DNA from: Megalopta genalis
Lineage: Eukaryota; Arthropoda; Insecta; Hymenoptera; Halictidae
Assembly: GCF_051020955.1 (NCBI RefSeq)
Contig: NW_027476770.1
Span: 78,546-142,545 of the forward strand
Length of the DNA stretch: 64,000 nucleotides
Direction: 5' to 3'
In this document: one piece after another, positions 54,224-64,000 of the stretch
How positions within the stretch are numbered: position 1 is the stretch's first letter
Layout of the letters: each line of letters begins with the position of its first letter
Notes under the pieces: model-generated
What the model was told of the DNA's origin: nothing
Database searches by the model: none
The model's input: the letters and a program-made list of their open reading frames with translations, nothing else
Position numbers and translations under genes: made by a program

Positions 54224-57200
54224 CTAGCGAAAAAAACGAGTTAGATTCAAATCCAAGCGAAACACATGATTTAGCTTCATATCAATGCGAATTAGAAGGG
54301 TTATCTTCGAATCCATGCGAAACAAATGATATAGCTTCAAATACTTGTGATATACATGATTTAACTTCAACAGCATCCGAAACAAACGAGTTAGATTCAA
54401 ATCCATGCGAAACACATGATTTAGCTTCAAATCAATGCGAAGAAGTAGGCATATCTTCGAATCCATGCGAAACAAATGGATTGGCTTCTTATACTTGTGA
54501 TATACATGATTTAGCTTCAACAGCATGCGAAATAAACTAGTTAGCTTCAAATCCATGCGAAACACATGCTTTAGCTTCAAATCAATGCGAATTAGATGGG
54601 TTATCTTGGTATCCATGCGAAACGTATGATATAGCTTCAAATACTTGTGGTATACATGATTTAGCTTCAATAGCATGCGAAACAAACGAGTTAGCTTCAA
54701 ATCCATGCGAAACACATGATTTAGCATCAAATCAATGCGAAGTAGAAGGCTGATCTTCGAATCCATGCGAAGCAAATGGTTTAGCTTCAAGTACTTGTGA
54801 TATACATGATTTAGCTTCAACAGCATGCGAAACAAACGAGTTAGCTTCAAATCCATGCGAAACACATGATTTAGCTTCAAATCAATGCGAATTAGAAGGG
54901 TTATCTTGGAATCCATGCGAAACGTATGATATAGCTTCAAATACTTGTGATATACATGATTTAGCTTCAACAGCATGCGAAACAAACGAGTTAGCTTCAA
55001 AACCGAGCGAAACACATGATTTAGCCTCAAATCAATGCGAAGTAGAAGGCTTAGCTTCGAATCAATGCGAATTAGAAGGGTTATCTTGGAATCCATGCGA
55101 AACGTATGATATAGCTTCAAATACTTGTGATATACATGATTTAGCTTCAACAGCATGCGAAACAAACGAGTTAGCTTCAAATCCATGCGAAACACATGAT
55201 TTAGCATCAAATCAATGCGAAGAAGGAGGCTGATCATCGAATCCATGCGAAGCAAGTGGTTTAGCTTCAAATACTTGTGATATACATGATTTAGCTTCAA
55301 CAGCATGCGAAACAAATGAGTTATCTTCAAATCCAAGCGAAACACATGATTTAGCTTCAAATCAATGCGAATTAGAAGGGTTATCTTCGAATCCATGCGA
55401 AACAAATGATATAGCTTCAAATACTTGTGATATACATGATTTAACTTCAACAGCATCCGAAACAAACGAGCTAGATTCGAATCCATGCGAAACACATGAT
55501 TTAGCTTCAAAACAATGCGAAGAAGTAGGCATATCTTCGAATCCATGCGTAACAAATGGATTAGCTTCTTATACTTGTGATATACATGATTTAGCTTCAA
55601 CAGCATGCGAAATAAACGAGTTAGCTTCAAATCCATGCGAAACACATGATTTAGCTTCAACTCAATGCGAATTAGAAGGGTTATCTTAGAATCCATGCGA
55701 AACGTATGATATAGCTTCAAATACTTGTGGTATACATGATTTAGCTTCAACAGCATGCGAAACAAACGAGTTAGCTTCAAATCCATGCGAAACACATGAT
55801 TTAGCATCAAATCAATGCGAAGTAGAAGGCTGATCTTCGAATCCATGCGAAGCAAATGGTTTAGCTTCAAATACTTGTGATATACATGATTTAGCTTCAA
55901 CAGCATGCGAAACAAACGAGTTAGCTTCAAATCCATGCGAAACACATGATTTAGCTTCAAATCAATGCGAATTAGAAGGGTTATCTTGGAATCCATGCGA
56001 AACGTATGATATAGCTTCAAATAATTGTGATATACATGATTTAGCTTCAACAGCATGCGAAACAAACGAGTTAGCTTCAAATCCATGCGAAACACATGAT
56101 TTAGCATCAAATCAATGCGAAGTAGGAGGCTGATCATCGAATCCATGCGAAGCAAGTGGTTTAGCTTCAAATACTTGTGATATACATGATTTAGCTTCAA
56201 CAGCATGCGAAACAAATGAGTTATATTCAAATCCAAGCGAAACACATGATTTATCTTCAAATCTATGCGAATTAGAAGGGTTATCTTGGAATCCATGCGA
56301 AACGTATGATATAGCTTCAAATACTTGTGATATACATGATTTAGCTTCAACAGCATGCGAAACAAACGAGTTAGCTTCAAAACCGAGCGAAACACATGAT
56401 TTAGCCTCAAATCAATGCGAAGTAGAAGGCTTAGCATCGAATAAATGCGAAACAAATGGTTTAGCTTCAAATACTTGTGGTATACATGATTTAGCTTCAA
56501 CAGCATGCGAAACAAACGAGTTAGCTTCAAATCCATGCGAAACACATGATTTAGCATCAAATCAATGCGAAGTAGAAGGCTGATCTTCGAATCCATGCGA
56601 AGCAAATGGTTTAGCTTCAAATACTTATGATATACATGATTTAGCTTCAACAGCATGCGAAACAAACGAGTTAGCTTCAAATCCATGCGAAACACATGAT
56701 TTAGCTTCAAATCAATGCGAATTAGAAGGGTTATCTTGGAATCCATGCGAAACGTATGATATAGCTTCAAATACTTGTGATATACATGATTTAGCTTCAA
56801 CAGCATGCGAAACAAACGAGTTAGCTTCAAATCCATGCGAAACACATGATTTAGCATCAAATCAATGCGAAGTAGGAGGCTGATCGACGAATCGATGCGA
56901 AGCAAGTGGTTTAGCTTCTTATACTTGTGATATACATGATTTAGCTTCAACAGCATGCGAAATAAACGAGTTAGCTTCAAATCCATGCGAAACACATGAT
57001 TTAGCTTCAACTCAATGCGAATTAGAAGGGTTATCTTGGAATCCATGCGAAACGTATGATATAGCTTCAAATACTTGTGGTATACATGATTTAGCTTCAA
57101 CAGCATGCGAAACAAACGAGTTAGCTTCAAATCCATGCGAAACACATGAATAAGCATCAAATCAATGCGAAGTAGAAGGCTGATCTTCGAATCCATGCGA

Positions 57201-59866
57201 AGCAAATGGTTTAGCTTCAAATACTTGTGATATACATGATTTAGCTTCAACAGCATGCGAAACAAACGAGTTAGCTTCAAATCCATGCGAAACACATGAT
57301 TTAGCTTCAAATCAATGCGAATTAGAAGGGTTATCTTGGAATCCATGCGAAACGTATGATATAGCTTCAAATAATTGTGATATACATGATTTAGCTTCAA
57401 CAGCATGCGAAACAAACGAGGTAGCTTCAAATCCATGCGAAACACATGATTTAGCATCAAATCAATGCGAAGTAGGAGGCTGATCATCGAATCCATGCGA
57501 AGCAAGTGGTTTAGCTTCAAATACTTGTGATATACATGATTTAGCTTCAACAGCATGCGAAACAAATGAGTTATATTCAAATCCAAGCGAAACACATGAT
57601 TTATCTTCAAATCTATGCGAATTAGAAGGGTTATCTTGGAATCCATGCGAAACGTATGATATAGCTTCAAATACTTGTGATATACATGATTTAGCTTCAA
57701 CAGCATGCGAAACAAACGAGTTAGCTTCAAAACCGAGCGAAACACATGATTTAGCCTCAAATCAATGCGAAGTAGAAGGCTTAGCATCGAATAAATGCGA
57801 AACAAATGGTTTAGCTTCAAATACTTGTGATATATATGATTTAGCTTCAACAGCATGCGAAACAAACGAGTTAGCTTCAAATCCATGCGAAACACATGAT
57901 TTAGCTTCAAATCAATGCGAAGTAGGAGGCTTATCTTCGATCCCATGCGATACAAATGGTTTAGCTTCAAATACTTGTGATATACATGATTTAGCTTCAA
58001 CAGCATGCGAAACAAACGAGTTAGCTTCAAATCCATGCGAAATACATGATTTAGCATCAACTCAATGCGAAGTAGAAGGCTGATCTTCGAATCCATGCGT
58101 AACAAATGGTTTAGCTTCAAATACTTGTGATATATATGATTTAGCTTGAACAGCATGCGAAACAAACGAGTTAGCTTCAAATCCATGCGAAACACATGAT
58201 TTAGCTTCAAATCAATGCGAATTAGAAGGGTTATCTTGGAATCCATGCGAAACGTATGATATAGCATCAAATACTTGTGATATACATGATTTAGCTTCAA
58301 CAGCATGCGAAACAAACGAGTTAGCTTCAAATCCATGCGAAACACATGATTTAGCTTCAAATCAATGCGAATTAGAAGTGTTATCTTCGAATCCATGCGA
58401 AACAAATGATATAGCTTCAAATACTTGTGATATACATGATTTAACTTCAACAGCATCCGAAACAAACGAGTTAGATTCAAATCCATGCGAAACACATGAT
58501 TTAGCTTCAAATCAATGCGAAGAAGTAAGCATATCTTCGAATCCATGCGAAACAAATGGATTAGCTTCTTATACTTGTGATATACATGATTTAGCATCAA
58601 CTCAATGCGAAGTAGAAGGCTGATCTTCGAATCCATGCGTAACAAATGGTTTAGCTTCAAATACTTGTGATATATATGATTTAGCTTGAACAGCATGCGA
58701 AACAAACGAGTTAGCTTCAGATCCATGCGAAACACATGATTTAGCTTCAAATCAATGCGAATTAGAAGGGTTATCTTGGAATCCATGCGAAACGTATGAT
58801 ATAGCTTCAAATACTTGTGATATACATGATTTAGCTTCAACAGCATGCGAAACAAACGAGTTAGCTTCAAATCCATGCGAAACACATGATTTAGCTTCAA
58901 ATCAATGCGAATTAGAAGTGTTATCTTCGAAACCATGCGAAACAAATGATATAGCTTCAAATACTTGTGATATACATGATTTAACTTCAACAGCATCCGA
59001 AACAAACGAGTTAGATTCAAATCCATGCGAAACACATGATTTAGCTTCAAATCAATGCGAAGAAGTAAGCATATCTTCGAATCCATGCGAAACAAATGGA
59101 TTAGCTTCTTATACTTGTGATATACATTATTTAGCTTCAACAACATGCGAAATAAACGAGTTAGCTTCAAATCCATGCGAAACACATGATTTAGCTTCAA
59201 ATCAATGCGAATTAGAAGGGTTATCTTGGAATCCATGCGAAACGTATGATATAGCTTCAAATACTTGTGGTATACATGATTTAGCTTCAACAGCATGCGA
59301 AACAAACGAGTTAGCTTCAAATCCATGCGAAACACATGATTTAGCTTCAAATCAATGCGAAGTAGGAGGCTTATCTTCGATCCCATGCAATACAAATGGT
59401 TTAGCTTCAAATACTTGTGATATACATGATTTAGCTTCAACAGCATGCGAAACAAACGAGTTAGCTTCAAATCCATGCGAAACACATGATTTAGCTTCAA
59501 ATCAATGCGAAGTAGAAGGCTTATCTTGGAATCCATGCGAAACAAACGGATTAGCTTCTTATACTTGTGATATACATGATTTAGCTTCAACAGCATGCCA
59601 AATATACGAGTTAGATTCAAATCCATGCGAAACACATGATTTAGCTTCAAATCAATGCGAAGTAGAAGGGTTATCTTCGTATCGAGGCGAAACAAATGGT
59701 TTAGCTGCAAATACTTGTGATATACGTGATTTAGCTTCAACTGTATGCGAAACAAACGAGTTAACTTCGAATCCATGCGAAACGAATAGTTTAGCTTCAA
59801 ATACTTGTGATATACATGATTCAGCTTCAACTGCATGCGAAACAAACGAGTTACCTTTAAATCCAT
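54224..59866 (-). other. Minus-strand open frame (1,881 codons), probably not a gene
   Basis: The same basic decapeptide frame covers 54.2-59.9 kb, where no register-breaking indel occurs. It ends at TAG from actactagc at 54,224 and begins near the one-base deletion at about 59,900, which shifts the array register. Similar shorter runs lie at 7,337-9,913, 9,915-13,160, 15,603-18,581 and 49,362-52,538. Several of their ends are also set by indels. Confidence 0.65.
58045..59127. repeat. 540-bp tandem duplication (58 kb)
   Basis: Bases of about 58,045-58,584 match about 58,585-59,124 at 540 bp (18 monomers). Shared marks are the attagaagtgtt variant ending at 58,381 and 58,921 and the TGA-bearing gatttagcttgaac at 58,139 and 58,679. 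At the junction (58,586) a type E unit is followed directly by type C, with A and B missing. This is the breakpoint of the exchange that made the duplication. Confidence 0.87.
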
Positions 59867-59889
59867 GCGAAAGACATGATTTAGATTAA
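58918..59889 (+). pseudogene. Plus-strand decapeptide-repeat frame (323 codons)
   Basis: Open run of the decapeptide frame across the junction region at 58.9-59.9 kb. It starts at a GTG made by the attagaagtgtt variant and ends at GAT TAG ATT, reached through the degenerate stretch near 59,880. It contains five to six pentamers with typical L2, S4 and C7 residues, plus variants SYRGETNG and TACQIYEL that occur only in this part of the array and at 12.9-13.0, 20.4 and 23.2 kb. No ATG start and no unique flanks are present. Treated as a repeat-derived frame. Confidence 0.3.
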
Positions 59890-61644
59890 AATCAATGCGA
59901 GTAGAAGGCTTATCTTCGAATCCATGCGAAACAAATGGTTTAGCTTCAAATACTTGTGATATACATGATTTAGCTTCAACAGCATGCGAAACAAACGAGT
60001 AAGCTTCAAATCCATGCGAAACACATGATTTAGCATCAAATCAATGCGAAGTAGAAGGCTTATTTTCGATTCCATGCGATACAAATGGTTTAGCTTCAAA
60101 TACTTGTGATATATATGATTTAGCTTCAACAGCATGCGAAACAAACGAGTTAGCTTCAAATCCATGCGAAACACATGATTTAGCTTCAAATCAATGCGAA
60201 TTAGAAGGGTTATCTTGGAATCCATGCGAAACGTATGATATAGCTTCAAATACTTGTGATATACATGATTTAGCTTCAACAGCATGCGAAACAAACGAGT
60301 TAGCTTCAAAACCGAGCGAAACACATGATTTAGCCTCAAATCAATGCGAAGTAGAAGGCTTAGCTTCGAATAAATGCGAAACAAACGGATTAGCTTCTTA
60401 TACTTGTGATATACATGATTTAGCTACAACAGCATGCGAAATAAACGAGTTAGATTCAAATCCATGCGAAACACATGATTTAGCTTCAAATCAATGCGAA
60501 GTAGAAGGGTTATCTTCGTATCGATGCGAAACAAATGGTTTAGCTGCAAATACTTGTGATATACGTGATTTACCTTCAACTGTATGCGAAACAAACGAGT
60601 TAAATTCGAATCCATGCGAAACACATGATTTAGCTTCAAATCAATGCGAAGTAGAAGGGTTATCTTCGTATCGAGGCGAAACAAATGGTTTAGCTGCAAA
60701 TACTTGTGATATACGTGATTTAGCTTCAACTGTATGCGAAACAAACGAGTTAACTTCGAATCCATGCGAAACGAATAGTTTAGCTTCAAATACTTGTGAT
60801 ATACATGATTCAGCTTCAACTGCATGCGAAACAAACGAGTTACCTTTAAATCCATGCGAAAGACATGATTTAGATTAAAATCAATGCGAGTAGAAGGCTT
60901 ATCTTCGAATCCATGCGAAACAAATGGTTTAGCTTCAAATACTTGTGATATACATGATTTAGCTTCAACAGCATGCGAAACAAACGAGTAAGCTTCAAAT
61001 CCATGCGAAACACATGATTTAGCATCAAATCAATGCGAAGTAGAAGGCTTATTTTCGATTCCATGCGATACAAATGGTTTAGCTTCAAATACTTGTGATA
61101 TATATGATTTAGCTTCAACAGCATGCGAAACAAACGAGTTAGCTTCAAATCCATGCGAAACACATGATTTAGCTTCAAATCAATGCGAATTAGAAGGGTT
61201 ATCTTGGAATCCATGCGAAACGTATGATATAGCTTCAAATACTTGTGATATACATGATTTAGCTTCAACAGCATGCGAAACAAACGAGTTAGCTTCAAAA
61301 CCGAGCGAAACACATGATTTAGCCTCAAATCAATGCGAAGTAGAAGGCTTAGCTTCGAATAAATGCGAAACAAACGGATTAGCTTCTTATACTTGTGATA
61401 TACATGATTTAGCTACAACAGCATGCGAAATAAACGAGTTAGATTCAAATCCATGCGAAACACATGATTTAGCTTCAAATCAATGCGAAGTAGAAGGGTT
61501 ATCTTCGTATCGATGCGAAACAAATGGTTTAGCTGCAAATACTTGTGATATACGTGATTTAGCTTCAACTGTATACGAAACAAACGAGTTAAATTCGAAT
61601 CCATGCGAAACACATGATTTAGCTTCAAATCAATGCGAAGTAGA
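59615..61644. repeat. 989-bp tandem duplication
   Basis: Bases from about 59,615 match about 60,604-61,644 at an offset of 989 bp (33 monomers minus one base). The missing base is the gcgagtagaag deletion at about 59,900, repeated at about 60,889. The marker tcgtatcgaggcg (tatcgaggcg near 59,680 and 60,669) and the variant tattttcgattcc (60,061 and 61,050) are shared. Confidence 0.87.
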
Positions 61645-62188
61645 AGGCTTATCTTCGAATCCATGCGAAACAAACGGATTAGCTTCTTATACTTGTGATA
61701 TACATGATTTAGCTTCAACAGCATGCGAAATAAACGAGTTAGATACAAATCCATGCGAAACACATGATTTAGCTTCAAATCAATGAGAAGTAGAAGGGTT
61801 ATCTTCGTATCGATGCGAGACAAATGGTTTAGCTGAAAATACTTGTGATATATGTGATTTAGCTTCAACTGTATGCGAAACAAACGAGTTAACTTCGAAT
61901 CCATGCGAAACGAATAGTTTAGCTTCAAATACTTGTGATATATATGATTTAGCTTCAACAGCATGCGAAACAAACGAGTTAGCTTCAAATCCATGCGAAA
62001 CACATGATTTAGCATCAAATCAATGCTAAGTAGAAGGCTGATCTTCGAATCCATGCGTAACAAATGGTTTAGCTTCAAATACTTGTGATATACATGATAT
62101 AGCTTCAACAGCATGCGAAACAAACGAGTTAGCTTCAAATCCATGCGAAACACATGATTTAGCTTCAAATCAATGCGAATTAGAAGAG

Positions 62189-63421
62189 TTGTCTTCGGTT
62201 CCATGCGATACAAATGGTTTAGCTTCAAATATATGTGATACACTTGAGTTAGCTTCAACAGCATGCGAAACAAACGAGTTAGCTTCAAATCCTTGCGAAA
62301 CACATGATTTAGCATCAAATCAATGCGAAGTGGAAGACTTATCTTCGAATCCATGCGAAACGAATAGTTTAGCTTCAAATACTTGTGATATACATGATTC
62401 AGCTGCAACTGCATGCGAAACAAACGAGTTAGCTTTAAATCCATGCGAAACACATGATTTAGATTCAAATCAATGCGAATTAGAAGGGTTATCTTGGAAT
62501 CCATGCGAAACGTATGATATAGCTTCTTATACTTGTGATATACTTGATTTACCTTCAACAGCATGCGAAATAAACGAGTTAGATTCAAATCCATGCGAAA
62601 CACATGATTTAGCTTCAAATCAATGCGAAGTAGAAGGGTTATCTTCGTATCGATGCGAAACAAATGGTTTAGCTGCAAATACTTGTGATATACGTGATTT
62701 AGCTTCAACTGTATGCGAAACAAACGAGTTAACTTCGAATCCATGCGAAACGAATAGTTTAGCTTCAAATACTTGTGATATACATGATTCAGCTTCAACT
62801 GCATGCGAAACAAACGAGTTAGCTTCAAATCCTTGCGAAACACATGATTTAGCATCAAATCAATGCGAAGTGGAAGACTTATCTTCGAATCCATGCGAAA
62901 CGAATAGTTTAGCTTCAAATACTTGTGATATACATGATTCAGCTGCAACTGCATGCGAAACAAACGAGTTAGCTTTAAATCCATGCGAAACACATGATTT
63001 AGATTCAAATCAATGCGAATTAGAAGGGTTATCTTGGAATCCATGCGAAACGTATGATATAGCTTCTTATACTTGTGATATACTTGATTTACCTTCAACA
63101 GCATGCGAAATAAACGAGTTAGATTCAAATCCATGCGAAACACATGATTTAGCTTCAAATCAATGCGAAGTAGAAGGGTTATCTTCGTATCGATGCGAAA
63201 CAAATGGTTTAGCTGCAAATACTTGTGATATACGTGATTTAGCTTCAACTGTATGCGAAACAAACGAGTTAACTTCGAATCCATGCGAAACGAATAGTTT
63301 AGCTTCAAATACTTGTGATATACATGATTCAGCTTCAACTGCATGCGAAACAAACGAGTTACCTTTAAATCCATGCGAAACACATGATTTAGCATCAAAT
63401 CAATGCGAAGTAGAAGGCTGA
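62189..63421 (+). pseudogene. Longest plus-strand open decapeptide-repeat frame (410 codons)
   Basis: This is the longest run of the plus-strand frame without a stop. It reads as about 41 decapeptides of the pattern [D/E/G]-L-[A/S]-S-N-x-C-[E/D]-x-x. The predicted product is acidic, lacks Lys almost entirely, has one Cys per ten residues, and has no signal peptide or membrane segment that I can see. The first codon is TTG, not ATG, and lies mid-repeat; the frame closes at GGC TGA, the stop variant spread through the array. Half of its length is the exact 540-bp duplication. I do not recognise the family. It may be a relic of a coding repeat, or the frame may be open by chance of local composition. 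Evidence for a living gene is lacking. Confidence 0.35.
62281..63360. repeat. Identical 540-bp tandem duplication
   Basis: Bases 62,281-62,820 and 62,821-63,360 are identical in a line-by-line comparison, at 18 monomers per copy. The match ends sharply at 63,361, where agcttcaaatccttgc is replaced by acctttaaatccatgc, and just upstream of 62,261. Perfect identity next to strongly diverged neighbours marks a very recent duplication, or a local assembly duplication. Confidence 0.93.
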
Positions 63422-64000
63422 ACTTCGAATCCATGCGTAACAAATGGTTTAGCTTGAAATACTTGTGATATACATGATTTAGCTTCAATAGCATGCGAAA
63501 CAAACGAGTTAGCTTCAAATCCATGCGAAACACATGATTTAGCTTCAAATCAATGCGAATTAGAAGGGTTATCTTGAAATCCATGCGAAACGTATGATAT
63601 AGCTTCAAATACTTGTGATATACATGATTTAGCTTCAACAGCATGCGAAACAAACGAGTTAGCTTCAAAACCGAGCGAAACACATGATTTGGCCTCAAAT
63701 CAATGCGAAGTAGAAGGCTTAGCTTCGAATAAATGCGATACAAATGGTTTAGCTTCAAATACTTGTGATATATATGATTTAGCTTCAACAGCATGCGAAA
63801 CAAACGAGTTAGCTTCAAATCCATGCGAAAAACCTGATTTAGCTTCAAATCAATGCGAAGTAGGATGCTTATCTTCGATCCCATGCGATACAAATGGTTT
63901 AGATTCAAATACTTGTGATATACATGATTTAGCTTCAACAGCATGCGAAACAAACGAGTTAGCTTCAAATCCATGCGAAACACATGATTTAGCATCAAAT

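Larger units (their letters stand above)
1..64000. repeat. Satellite array of 30-bp monomers in 150-bp pentamers
   Basis: Every part of the window reads as diverged copies of one 30-bp unit. Most copies share a TTAGCTTCAAAT-like first half and an ATGCGAA-like second half. Five monomer types recur in fixed order. In the plus frame they read A DLASTACETN, B ELASNPCETH, C DLASNQCEVE, D GLSSNPCETN and E GLASNTCDIH. The array starts inside the window's first base (a type A unit) and ends mid-unit in type C at 64,000, so it continues on both sides. No stretch longer than one monomer departs from the pattern, so no gene, RNA gene or transposon interrupts it. Layered periods (30, 150, then hundreds to thousands of bp) are typical of eukaryotic satellite DNA shaped by unequal exchange. 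A centromeric or heterochromatic location is inference. Confidence 0.97.

Noticed and set aside
29800..59866. Giant minus-strand protein genes
   Set aside because: The frames follow from a stop-free 30-bp unit. Their ends are set by repeat variants and indels, the product has no domain, and plus-frame synonymous changes alter it.
1..64000. CRISPR array
   Set aside because: A short motif recurs every 30 bp, but there are no unique spacers. All sequence between the motifs is itself repeated, and no cas genes or leader are present.
1..64000. Plus-strand frame as one intact gene in an organism with a changed genetic code
   Set aside because: TAA, TAG and TGA all occur in frame, at positions that replace Leu or Ser, so a single reassignment would not open the frame. 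ATG is almost absent in this frame, and indels shift it.
1..64000. Transposon, insertion sequence or retroelement within the array
   Set aside because: No segment lacks the 30-bp pattern. There are no terminal repeats, target-site duplications or transposase-like frames.
1..64000. Telomeric repeat, rRNA or tRNA genes
   Set aside because: The unit does not resemble TTAGGG-type repeats despite the frequent TTAG, and no cloverleaf or rRNA-like sequence is seen.
1..64000. Bacterial or viral repeat surface protein
   Set aside because: Such genes keep one continuous frame with unique ends. Here both strands are broken by copied stops and indels over 64 kb, and no unique end is present.

Overview
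The whole 64,000-base window is one tandem-repeat (satellite) array. I found no unique sequence, no ordinary gene, no RNA gene and no mobile element anywhere in it. The array runs off both ends, so its true length is more than 64 kb. The basic unit is a 30-bp monomer, about 40% GC by inspection of typical units. Five monomer types (here called A, B, C, D, E) follow one another to make a 150-bp pentamer, so the window holds roughly 2,130 monomers. Array size, layered periodicity and lack of genes point to a eukaryotic satellite, for example at a centromere, a pericentromere or another heterochromatic block. The species cannot be told from the sequence.

Above the pentamer lies a patchwork of higher-order repeats whose spacings are multiples of 30 bp, corrected by a few 1-2 base indels. 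By region: 1-9,913 has a 4,170-bp repeat with a nested 750-bp tandem duplication. About 9,150-25,400 has blocks repeated at spacings of 5,518, 3,450, 7,468 and 2,817 bp, and carries most of the indels. About 25,411-30,450 has a clear 2,070-bp repeat in two full copies and one partial copy. About 29,800-46,740 is the most uniform part, with spacings of 1,050, 1,980, 3,330, 7,260, 8,490 and 9,540 bp. About 46,352-53,799 has tandem repeats of 2,161 and 1,201 bp. From 54,000 to 64,000 come two separate 540-bp duplications and a 989-bp duplication.

Reading frames: because 30 is a multiple of 3, any frame without a stop in the monomers stays open for kilobases. One minus-strand frame is open for up to 2,561 codons, but it is probably an artefact of periodicity. 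The plus strand has a more protein-like frame, a 10-residue repeat with Leu at position 2, Ser at 4, Cys at 7 and Glu/Asp at 8. Differences between monomer types are partly synonymous in that frame. It is broken every few hundred bases by stops that are copied with the higher-order repeats, and it almost never has an in-frame ATG. The best reading is a satellite that may descend from a coding decapeptide repeat but is not now a gene. Proof would need copy-wise substitution tests and transcript data.
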